Of a stretch of DNA of 64,000 nucleotides, positions 1-11,100 are shown piece by piece. The DNA lies in NCBI RefSeq assembly GCF_018143015.1, contig NC_054741.1:9698683-9762682 (forward strand), in the 5' to 3' direction. The notes below the pieces were generated by a model, which saw nothing but the letters and a program-made list of their open reading frames with translations, made no database searches and was not told the origin of the DNA. The stretch's first letter is position 1. The number at the start of each line of letters is the position of its first letter. The stretch is from Lytechinus variegatus (taxonomy: Eukaryota; Echinodermata; Echinoidea; Temnopleuroida; Toxopneustidae). A program made the position numbers and the translations under genes.

Positions 1-1546
1 AATCAAATTGTCAGATAAATTTTAACCGATTGATTAGTTTAGATCCAATGGGATAATATGATTTCAGTAGCTTATAACAATAATCAGTCAAAATCGCTGA
101 CTGTTGTTTCATGAAAGAATCTCCTGCAGATGTCGACAACTTCGATGGCAAAAATCTCAGGTTGTTCGGGAGGGGAATTAGCTGGGTAAACAATTAATGA
201 GCAAAAAAAGAATATAATCATGCAGTCTTCAACTTCTATTATTTCCATTTTCCCTTATGTAACTCTAATAAATTTGCTTCCTATATAACTCAAAACGAGT
301 GTTAATTTCACCATCATGGGAATGAATTTTTCTATGACATAATTAATATCCTTTGAATATACCTCCAGAAGATGATATAATATTGGGCAAAAAATTGGAA
401 GTATAGTCAAGTGAGATTTCATGTGGGGGTGTTTGGGCAATTGGGCATGAATTGTGTGGGTAAACACCGAGACAGTGTTCAAATGGAATCATTATGACAT
501 CACCAACATGGCCAATTTGAAGTCTTCATTGGTCAGGCTGCAGTATGATCACAACCATTAAAATTCATAACTTTCTTAATTCCGATGTTCAAACTTTGTC
601 CCATTTACTTGTCTGATTTTTCTTTTTTTTTCTCCCCTAAAGTAACTTTCTGTAGACTTTCATTTCACTTTATTTGGGCTGAAGGTAGATTTAGGAGTAG
701 GTATATAATTACTTCTTTACTGTGTTTATTATCATGATTATAGTCTTTATTACCTGAAATCACTTGTGTCTCTTCCATAATTTGTTACTATCTGAAGTGG
801 GTTCGATTTTTTTTCTTCATAGATTTTGGTAGTGACAACTAACAAATACGTTGATTTTAATGATAAGAATATGCTTATTCCTCTAATCTCTACACAATTA
901 TATACACTGTTAGAAAATTTATCCTTAAACTAAAAGAAGTTCCTGCAGCAGAGTCTCGAGAACACCTGTAATCTTACCAGATTGCGGAATCTTACAGGAA
1001 ATTGGTATTTGGTGTGTGTAATCTTACAAATTTCCTTAAATAAAACACTCTTTTCCCCTTTTTCTAACAGACCTGTTCTGTTAAAATGCAGAAAAATTCC
1101 TGTTTCATGAATTTAGAGAATGATTCTAGTATTGCTTTCTGCAAAATCTTCTTTTATTTTTCTGTAAAATCAGGGTTTTTTAACAGTGTATATGCGTTAA
1201 AGCGTTTAAATGTTTTATCAAATAACCTTCAAGATTCTCTGTAGTAATCGACACGATCCGGACATTAGATTATTTATATCAGCCCTAAAAAGACCCATTT
1301 GAACTCTTTGTTTACTGTTTTGTGCCATGCGCATGTGGTATTTCTTGTTCGGTCAAGGCAAATATAGCTATATTTGACCTAATTCTTGAATTATTGTTAC
1401 TTACGTTTCTCTTCCTATGACATTTATTTCAATAAAGACGATATAATATATGATCAATGAAGTGTAACATCAACTGCATTTGGACGTCATTTCCTGTATA
1501 TAAATATACATGTATGTATACGTCTTATATTCTGTTTTTCTTTCTC
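1..1546. other. AT-rich gene-free DNA
   Basis: No exon, tRNA or clear repeat was recognised. Short frames on both strands have no family features. This would be downstream of SNRPD1 in its orientation. Confidence 0.5.
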
Positions 1547-1576
1547 ACCCCCCCCCCTCTCTCTCTCCCTCTCTTC

Positions 1577-1712
1577 GGGGTCGGGACAACTCGGGCCTCA
1601 GGACCCCGGCCGAGTTGTCCCACCCGTGACTTCTTTCATAAATTTGTAAAACCCCGATGGACCAAAATTCTCACGAAATCGCCACTAATGTCTGAGGCGC
1701 TACCTGTCTTTA
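1577..1712 (+). mobile_element. Solo end of the GGGACAACTCGG foldback family
   Basis: GGGGTCGGGACAACTCGG at 1577-1594 matches the inverted ends of the 26412-32701 element. It is followed by the same mini-palindrome (CCGAGTTGTCCCACCC at about 1609-1625) and by diverged sequence similar to the inside of that arm. A polypyrimidine run (C then CT repeats, about 1547-1576) precedes it. Only one end is visible, so it is a fragment or a short derivative. Confidence 0.6.
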
Positions 1713-2021
1713 AAAAAAAATGTTATTCGTAAATTAACATTGGATCGATAACGAGGCTAGTGCCATAACCCTATTAAATCTAATTGAAATTTTCATTATG
1801 AAATGATCAAAAGATTACTCATTGATAAATCAATATCAATTAATTTCCTTCGTTTACCGTTTAAACACATCTACTGTTGTTTTATCAATAAACATTGTAA
1901 GAATCCCAGTCTGAACTAAGGAAATTAAAGCTGTAACTGGCTACATACATTGTACACAGGGGTGAGCGCCGGAGGTAAGCGACGCTAAGATTTTCAAGAA
2001 TTAAGTGGAAAAATAGGATAA

Positions 2022-2970
2022 CAAGTGGAATGCCTCTGGCCGTCTCACCTGCATCACGCGGTTCAATATAGCAGCAGTGCTGACTTTGAATACTACTCTA
2101 ACTCGCACAAGATGTTCAGTGATACATGGTTACTCTTATGTCCACTTTTTATGAACTAGACCAATAAACTTACAGAGATATGATGGTTATTTAACAAAAA
2201 ACCCAACATGGCCAAAGTTCATTGACCTTACATGACCTTTGACCTTGATCATGTGACCTGAAACTCGAACAGGATGTTCAGTGATACTTGATTACTCTTA
2301 TGTACAAGTTTCATGAATCGGATCCATAAACTTTCAAAGTTATGATGGTAAATCAACAGATACACCCAATTCGGCCAAAGTTCATTGACCTTTGACCTTG
2401 GTCATGTGACCTGAAACGCGCACAGGATGTTCAGTGATACTTGATTACTCTAATGTCCAGGTTTAATGAACTAGACCAATAAACTTTCAAAGTTATGATG
2501 GTAATTCAACAGATACCCACGATTCGGCCAAAGTTCATTGACCCTAAATGACCTTTGACCTTGGTCATGTGACGTGAAACTCATGCAGGATGTTCAGTGA
2601 TACTTGATTAACCTTATGTCCAAGTTTCATGAACTAGGTCCATATATTTTCTAAGTTATGATGACATTTCAAAAACTTAACCTCAGGTTAAGATTTCGAT
2701 GTTGATTCCTCCAACATGGTCTAAGTTCATTGACCCTAAATGACCTTTGACCTTGGTCAAGTGACATGAAACTCTAATAGGATGTTCAGTAATACTTGAT
2801 TAACCTTATGGCCAAGTTTTATTAACTAGGTCCATATACTTTCTAAGTTATGATGTCATTTCAAAAACTTAACCTCAGGTTAAGATTTGATGTTGACGCC
2901 GCCGCCGCCGCCGTCGCCGTCGGAAAAGCGGCGCCTATAGTCTCTATTTTCTTCGCAGGTAAGACAAAAA
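2022..2970. repeat. Dispersed element of TGACCT-rich tandem units, copy A
   Basis: It begins AAGTGGAATGCCTCTGGC and a GTCTCACCTGCATCACG end, and finishes GCGCCTATAGTCTC... CAGGTAAGACAAAA, so the ends are short inverted repeats. Inside are about four imperfect units of 155-190 bp (cores at 2217, 2380, 2533 and 2725), each with TTCATTGACC, TGACCTTTGACCTTGG and GTTCAGTGATACTTGATT. A GCC/GTC trinucleotide run sits at 2896-2922. Similar copies occur at 21537-22140, 29710-30105 and 58741-59098. Confidence 0.75.
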
Positions 2971-3680
2971 CATGGGTGATATTGAGAAAAGATGGTTAGA
3001 GAAGAATAGAGAAGAAAGAAACAGTGTAACAAGGAAAAGTATTGGCCGTGAAACTCTAAATACCACTTCAATTCCATGGAGAAAATAATGGCACATTTAA
3101 GCCCCCCTCCCCCCCTTTCCCATCAAAATATCCTGACATCGTCTCTGATTATACATGTTGTCTGGCCTGCTAATTAGTTTGCCAACTGTCACCGCCATCA
3201 TTCTGAATTCAAATATCTTTAAAAGTATTTTTGTTTTGACTTTGTTTTTTGGGGTGTTTATGAATATCTAGATTTGGAATAAAAGATGGTGGAGGGTATT
3301 GACAAATACAACGTTGAAGCAAAATAGGACACTAGTGAAACTGGATGGGGTTGAGTCATGAATATGAGTATTGCAATAATCTCATAAATACATAATGCAT
3401 GCTATGAAGCCCATTTTCTGAAAATATGAATGTTTGTACAAATTATTATTTTAAAAGAATCGAGATAAAAAGAACACTGCAATGACTGCTCGTCTGCATG
3501 AATTGCATTTATTAATAACCTATACAGTGTTGACAGTAACATGACATCGATTTCAAGCAAGCAAGCACATGCAGTGACCAAGATTTACAAAACTTTATCA
3601 GTTATGGGCAATTATTTGAATTTCATGAAATGGTTCTCGGGATTTGATTTGACGCCGGTGTGAAGTAGGTTTTGTCTATA

Positions 3681-4649
3681 CAGTGCGTATCAAAAAAAAG
3701 TTTACACTTTGAAAAAGCCTTGGGAATTCAAAAATATACATGTGGGTAATTTTTTCACATATAATCTTGGGTTTGGGTCTCATCTATCCAATGAAAGAAA
3801 AAGTTCTGACAGAATGTTACATTTGAGTGAGCACTGTCCATTTTTGTAAAGCTCGCAGAAATTTGTTTGCGCAAAAATGCTTGTTTTCACGCTGTGCCAA
3901 CGGGAAAGGGCGAAATCAAACTTACCCTGCGAAACATTTCTCATACATTTCCCTTGCACTTTTAGTCAACTGAAATAAAACGGATACATTTAAGCATTTT
4001 GTAACAATTTTGCCACCCGAATTGAAATTTCAACATTTAGTAAGCACAACCTTTACCCTTTTTGTGCCAGCTGGATCTGAGGACATAACTGAATCTGAAC
4101 AAAAGTTTATATCAGACATCTCCAGCATTTTTTTATCTCCAGAGTTTTTATCATTTAAAGTGTGTTTACATTTTATTTTTCATTTAATACTTGTTTCTCC
4201 ACACTTTTCCCAAGCTTGACAATGATTACCAAATTAAAATCAAGCCTAAGCCATTACAGCTCATTTTAAAGCAAATATCGTCTTGATGGCCTCGGTGTGT
4301 GGGGGAGTTGGGTGGGGCGCAATGCACTCTTCGAAGTGTTCTGGGCAAGGAAACAAGTTTAAAAAGGTAAAAGATATCTTCAAATCAATTTTACTAGCTG
4401 AATTCCATGTTTTCTTCATGATTAAGGTCTACTTTTATTTGCATAACTATTTCAAAGTTCTTCGCAAATCATTTTTCACTAACTTTTCAAAAGTAAGTGG
4501 TGCTCACTCAAGCGGAAATATTTTTCGACAGTTATATCGTCATTTGCTTGGATCTGTACCAATGTTAAAATGTGGAAAAATCTTCAGGATATTACAAATG
4601 TATAATTTTACAGGATTTTTTCAAAGTGTAAACTTTTTGATACGCACTG
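3681..4649. mobile_element. TA-flanked inverted-repeat transposon, non-autonomous
   Basis: The ends are inverted repeats, CAGTGCGTATCAAAAA on the left and TTTTTGATACGCACTG on the right, flanked by TATA on both sides (TA target duplication). The inverted similarity continues inward with TTTACACTTTGAAAAA and, further in, TTGAGTGAGCAC. Length is 969 bp. The open frames inside (69 and 123 aa) carry no transposase motif that I recognise. Ends and target site suit the Tc1/mariner superfamily; autonomy is unlikely. Confidence 0.8.
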
Positions 4650-5862
4650 TATAGGCGTATCAGCGCTGGAAAATAGAAACATATGAAAGCAAAAAAATAG
4701 CATGGAAATGCCCATAACTGTGTACATGAATAGCAATAAAAGGGCCACTCCTCCACCCTTTTAAAACATGATTAATACATCTTTCCACCCTTTCATTTGA
4801 AAGTGTAGGGTACCTGAAAATTTTGTAGGAAGGACCCGATTTTCTGACAACTATAATAGGTCATTCTAGGGGAAAGGAGTAATTAAAATTCTGACAAGTA
4901 TTGAAAATGATATTAAATGCAAGTCTTCAAGGCCATATACAACTTTTATTGGTCAAATCGATAACATAGATGGATTGGAACTGCCAGAACCCTTGAAATC
5001 TAAAAAAAAAAAATCATTAGGAAATGAACAAATATTAGTTTACATGACTCTACACAGATGAATAAATTTCAATTAATTCCCCGCCTTAATCATGTCTGTA
5101 AACATCCAGTGGGGATAAAAATTAATTGGTTTGATCAATATTTTCGTAAATAAAATTCCCGACAAAACAGAACAAAGATATTCAAATAGCGAGGGAAATA
5201 ATATTTTCTGGTGATTAAAAACATCTGTTCAAATAAAAAGCATCGATGTTTTATGGATGTAATTATATTGCCATGTTTGAAGCTTCATGTTTCCAGATCA
5301 AAAGTTAGGTGTTCAATGAAACGATCAAAATGATTTGTTTGGAAATCATGATTGTGATGTGATTGGTGCACCCAATGAAGATATGTACTCATCACTTGCG
5401 TATAGATGTGAGAGGGGATGGGTTAGGGGCTATGGATCCCCCCCCCCCCAATTTTTTCACGACCCCCAAAAAAGGAGAAAAAGGGGTACAATATAATTTT
5501 CTGATCATTATGTAAAAATTCATTTTTTGAAATACATTTTGTATAAGGTCATTTCATCTTTGCTTTCTCGCTTCACTCACTTGCAGCTTTTTAGAAATTC
5601 TGTCCACTACGCCATCTCTGGCCCACTCAATATATTTTCCTCATTACCCTAATTGAATTGAGATAAATCAATCATGTTAATTCATGTATAAATAATCAAG
5701 AAATCACCTGCAGCCCTTTGGAAAAGGATCTGAATTCAATAGGGCTTACAATAACACTTGCACATGAAGGAAGTTTACATTTTTTTTAATTTCATGTCAG
5801 TATGGAATAGTTTGGATTTGGCAGCCCTAGGGTTAGAATTAACACTAGTATCATAATATATT

Positions 5863-6010
5863 CACCATCTTCATCGCCATCATCACAACCACCATCACCA
5901 CTACCATATCTCTTCCACATCATCACCATATCACATTATTAGCAGCAGCTCAAACACCACCATCACCATCTTTATGATCACTGCAAGTACTATCACCAGC
6001 ATCATAACCT
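5863..6010. repeat. Degenerate CAC/CAT trinucleotide repeat
   Basis: A run of ATCATCACAACCACCATCACC-like trinucleotides interrupted by unrelated bases. Simple sequence repeat. Confidence 0.7.
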
Positions 6011-7524
6011 GCATTATCACAGTGATTTCTTGTCACTTTAGGGGGGGGGAGCAAGTCATCCCTCTCTGATAGGCTACTGTACTAATTCATAATTCAAGCC
6101 CCCCCCCATGATTTCCGTCATCACCCACAGTCTATTATTATTTTCATTATTTCAACAATACCATCCTCATTATCAAAGTCATTGCCACCACCGTCACATC
6201 ATAACTTCCTTCATGATTGTATTCACTATTGTCATTGTAAATCACCAATCATTTAGCATGACCAATGTGTCTAATAAAAAAAAAGCTACCTGAATCACAG
6301 TAACGTTCTGAAAGAAACACACCCACAGATATATAATTTCATCAAAATATGTATTAACAACAGTTTTAATCAAGGAGCAATACAACACAATTACTATGAA
6401 AACGGTACAAAAGAATGCCATGATTAACCAGCAGAAAACAAATGTACAAAAATACCCTCTGATTCATCCCAACCCCCAAGGACCAGAGGCCCTGTTTCAC
6501 ATATCACTTTATCAATAACAAATGCTGGACATCCATCACAACTTTGCTCTCAGCCAATCAAATTGCAGGACTTCAGTAGCATGTACCTTGTCATTGATAG
6601 TAAAATCAAATAAAGGTATGAACCAGGACGATGCTAGTAACAAATGAAAGCAACACCAAACTGACCAATCATATGCAATTCAAACAAACGTAATGGCTTT
6701 GACCGGTCTAGAGTTGATTCATCGGTGCAACTGTAGCATACATGTACTAGGCAGGTATCAGACAGATATTGAAAACGGGTACACCCTATTTGATGAAGGT
6801 TTATGAACACTCAGGTTACCTATTTACAATGGAATGTTCACCCTTTCCCCTATTCACTATCTAAAAAATATCTTCCACATATTTTCATGACAGAATAAAT
6901 ATGCAAGTCGAGAAGGATTTGAAATATACCACCAATGTCGTAATAATGGGAATAAGAGGGTTTGATTTACCTAGCTTATCTCAGTTTCTCGTCTGCACAG
7001 TGTAATGACACAAACAGACGTCCACTTCCCAAGACATTCCACCACTGGGCATCTTAAATGCCATATAATCGCTTTCTTAATCAATATTAAGAAAGCGTTT
7101 ATACCACTTGTATCACATGTGATTTCTTTGGTTTGTCACAGAATAGTTGCTAACACAATGCTGTGATAGCAACATTGTATGTATTTCATTTATCAAAAGA
7201 AATTGTCATTCATTCCGCCTAACCGAGGCAGGTAATCCTCAATTAAACTGATCAGGGCTACATTTTCCTTCTGACTGAACAATACCAAATGACATTCATC
7301 ATCACAAACAATTCTGTTTCCAAATATCATCCCTCTTAACTTTTCAGATTTATGAAACATTGCTTGTAGATGTCTGAAAACTGCAATATTGAATCACTTT
7401 TACACTACATGCTAAGGGTTTCATACCTAAAACATGCCTCGGTATACAAGAATAAGTGCTATTTTAAAGAAAGCATTTCAATATTAACAGTAACAGTTTA
7501 TAAGAAATGAGAGCCAAAGGGGCC

Positions 7525-7635
7525 ATTTCATGAAGCATTGGCGGTGATATTCACTCACAACTTTTATGAGTGACTGGAATCCCAGCATTTGATTGGCCGA
7601 GAGGAAACCTCACTGACAACTCTGCTTCATGAAAC
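7525..7635. mobile_element. Short TTTCATGAAA-ended palindromic MITE, copy 1
   Basis: It runs from ATTTCATGAAGC to GCTTCATGAAAC with TTGATTGGCCGAGAGG between. The same architecture recurs at 19651-19752 and 23207-23345, so it is a dispersed family rather than a chance palindrome. Confidence 0.5.
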
Positions 7636-8022
7636 TCTTCCATCTTTACATCATCCTGAAAATGTTTCTTTCCTGCAAAGGTTCTCTGACTTATTATTAA
7701 TATATGTGTTTGATTTCTGGTGAATGAATTAAAAAGCACCAGAGCAGCTGCTTTGCACCCATTAACACTCTCCATACTTTGCAATCCCTATTCGGGAAGC
7801 CTGGTTTGCTTTACAGAATAAACCTCCCCCCAAAAAACAGTGATTATATGATCTCTATCTACCATCATGGAAACAGATCAAGGAATCTTATTCTAACATT
7901 TCGGCAAAAAGTATTCATGAAGAGTTTTATGGCTGGGAACAATACGGGAATAGAAGGCTACAAACCATGATTTATACAACAATTCAGGACAAAAGGTACA
8001 TATGTGATGTGAAGTACTATGT

Positions 8023-8123
8023 TTATCTCCTTCCACCTCCTCCTCCACCACGGCCCCTACCACGACCACCACGCCCTCTACCTCTTCCTCCTCGTCCACG
8101 TCCTCTTCCTCCCATTGATCCAA
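8023..8123 (-). CDS. SNRPD1: SNRPD1 coding exon 4 (RG-rich tail and stop)
   Basis: 101 nt after acceptor tttttcag, ending at TAA. It encodes FGSMGG, three [12 protein letters not shown] repeats, and then a glycine run ending RR. The opposite strand therefore reads as a spurious proline-rich frame. The tail is somewhat longer and more glycine-rich than in vertebrates. Confidence 0.93.
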
Positions 8124-11100
8124 CTGAAAAAGACAAAGTATATGACATACATACACATTCAGTTGGAATATAAATGCATCTAGAGACTGGTAAAGGTTCA
8201 AGAATGTGGATATTATTGAGCAATCATGAATATAACAAACACTCTTATCTTACATTAAGTGTAGGTGTTGTTGAATTTCATTTTTATTATGCATTGACTG
8301 TATGTGAAATTCAAAACTGGTTTTTATTTATACTTCATTACAAGTTCTTTGATTGCATCACTAAATCAGGAACTATGAACAAAGAAAGTCTACTTAAATT
8401 TCGAGCCCATTCCATCCTTGAGAAATTATCTAATTTCAACAAGCTCCATTCAGATGCTTTTTATCATAAATTCAAATTTTGCCGAATCGGGTAAAAGGGG
8501 AAGTTCACAAATTTGTTTTGACAAAAGTGGACAAATGATAGAAATTGGCAATTACGGAATTCAAATTTATGATGTGAATTCTGTTGGCAAAAGAGATCAC
8601 AAAATCAAATCTTCACAAATTTGTAACTATGTTGTTCTTTTGATGTTTGCACTAAACCTCAATCAGGCCTTGTATTTGATATTTTAAGGGCAAGGTCACT
8701 TTCTATGTGACATATTTCTATGTTACAGCACAAATGGATAAAATTGAGAAGGGAAAAAAAATTGTTTGACAAGTAAAAGGGCAATATATGACACTATCGA
8801 CTGCAAGAAAAAAAACCCCTCAATATCTTATCACTGTGTCACAAAAAAAAACAAGCAAACAAAAACAATTTCTTGATGATATTGGCCATGTTGTCCTTTT
8901 ACTTGCCAAATGACAACACCAATGAGAGGGGCATGCAGGCCAGTCAATAGGGCATCCAAGGCTATGGCCTTAGATCCATTCAAACCATGCTTGAATTGAA
9001 GGTTTCCCACTTGTTTTCTGCTTTTATTAAAACTAAGTGGGCTCTAAAGTGGACAACCCTTTTGAGAAGACAAAATCGCAGTGACTTACATTGCTGCTTT
9101 TTCCTCATCTTCTCTCTGGGAGAATCATCTACAAGCAGTTGATCCAGGGGGAGGCTGTCAGGGAGGATGTAATACCGAATGTTGTTGCCACGGATACTGA
9201 GAGATTCCAGCTGCTGTGTTTCTCTGTTCTTTGGTGTGAGTTTGACTGACTTTAAGTGAGTGTTCATGCTGACATCAACACCTAAAATAAAAAAGTCAAG
9301 ACGGGCAAATATATGAGATCAAATAATATCAATGCATAGAAAAGTTTTATTCTACTTGATCTTTTGTTTGTAAATGTTCAAGTATGAACATATCAAAGAA
9401 CTCCACGACCGGCAACTTGATTTTTTCAAATTCTCAATGTACCAAAGAAGAAGCAATAATTGCTTCCAGGATACCCTTTTAAAGAGTTTGGCATTTCATA
9501 TCTTTCTTGTTAATATAATAATATGCAAGATTTACAATTTTTATAACTTTCTTAAAAGATAAAGCCTCTAGTATCTACTTCAAGATATTGTAAAGGACCC
9601 ATTCAAATTCCTACCAGAAAAAATTCCTATATGCTGACAAGCTCACAATATTCTTTAAATGTTTCCATGCTAGATAGATAGTGTCACCATGTCCGAAAAA
9701 TAATCCTTGGACAATTGTTCTTTATTCTATGTTGAAAAGAAAATATCTATATTAGTTTTATTTTTCTGACAACTAAATGACAATCGTCTCTTTCATGGAC
9801 TTTGTAATTCAGAAAATAACTTTCTTTGTGGGTCCCTAGGTTTTTCAACATGAATGCACTCGCTGTCATCCTCACTCCTGATAACAAGCGCATATCACTC
9901 ATGGTGACACTGTCAAACATGAATAATAGACCAGTTCATAGTTACTTCATCGACAATTTTGGTCAAATGACCTTACATTTCTTTCATTATGATAGGCAGA
10001 TTTCAAAGCAAGATATTACATAAGCTTGCCTTACATAGCAGGATGAAGAAATTGAATAGAACAGGTGACTAGAATAGCACACCAATGAACACTTTATGAA
10101 GGTATTTGTTGCATTCCTACTTTGAATGCATATTTGAATGCATATCATAGCAGATTGCACAATGTACTTGGCAAACTGTGAATTACCAGTCCTTCGTGGA
10201 CGCAATGTTGTTTTTTGTGGATGTAAATGAATACCACTATTCAAAAGAATATATGAATAATCAAGACATCAAAGTTGGTGCTTATCTCATTGAATTTTAA
10301 ACCATCATGTCACTTGAGTACAAATGACCTTCCTCTGATCATGCGCAGAATCTTTTGATCATGCGCAGAGAGGAACTACGAACTGGCTTATTAGGTGACA
10401 GTGGTTTGATGCTGTACATACCTGTGATTGTCCCATGTACTTGGGTTCCATTCTTGAGTTCGATGGTGACAGTCTCGTGACTGAGCTTCATAAGAAATCT
10501 GAGGAGAAAACAAAAGAAAAAGAGAAACATTTGAAAATAAGCCTTACATAAAAATTTCCTGCAAGGAAAAGAAAATGTGTACTTCATGGAAAACAAAACA
10601 TGCCATTAGCAAAGTTGTGAGTTAGAACGTCTAAAAAATCGCAAGACCTGGTGATTTCACAAAAAGAATTACTGTATTGTTACATTAAAGGAGAATTGTA
10701 AGAGAAATTATTTTCATTCATTTGGTTGTTCATAACTCCAGAGATTAATTGCAAATGAGAAATTATCATTTTGATTCAAGCATACTCAGTCGATAGGGTC
10801 CAAATGTAACACGACCGAAAAACACGCCGTGTACACGTGCATCAAAAATGGACTTTCAAACCAGGCCGACAAACTAGCGTGTTACTTTAGTTATTGGATT
10901 GCCATTTGCTTGTACCATATGTTTATGAGCCTATAACACGTAACTGGAGCAATGATCGCTGTCGCAATTGGTGATTCTCAAATTGGCTCTAAAAGTGATT
11001 GAAGAACGCTTTTGAGAGTCTCCTTACGTGTTACACGCTCATACACATGTGCTACAAGCCTACAAACACACGCTCCTCAAATTGGCAATAAAATAATGAA

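Larger units (their letters stand above)
4656..8022. other. Spacer downstream of SNRPD1
   Basis: No coding exon recognised. It holds degenerate CAC/CAT trinucleotide runs (about 5863-6010 and 6118-6260), G and C homopolymer runs near 5440, 6042 and 6100, and a perfect 12-bp stem with a 4-base loop (7070-7097). The SNRPD1 3' UTR must lie at the right end, but no poly(A) signal could be singled out. Confidence 0.5.

Noticed and set aside
4283..4654. 123-aa frame inside the 3681-4649 element as a possible transposase
   Set aside because: No DDE or helix-turn-helix pattern is visible, and the last part is simply the terminal inverted repeat.
7967..8201. Proline-rich plus-strand frame and acidic minus-strand frame over the SNRPD1 last exon
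   Set aside because: They are the antisense and a shifted reading of the RG-repeat tail of Sm D1.
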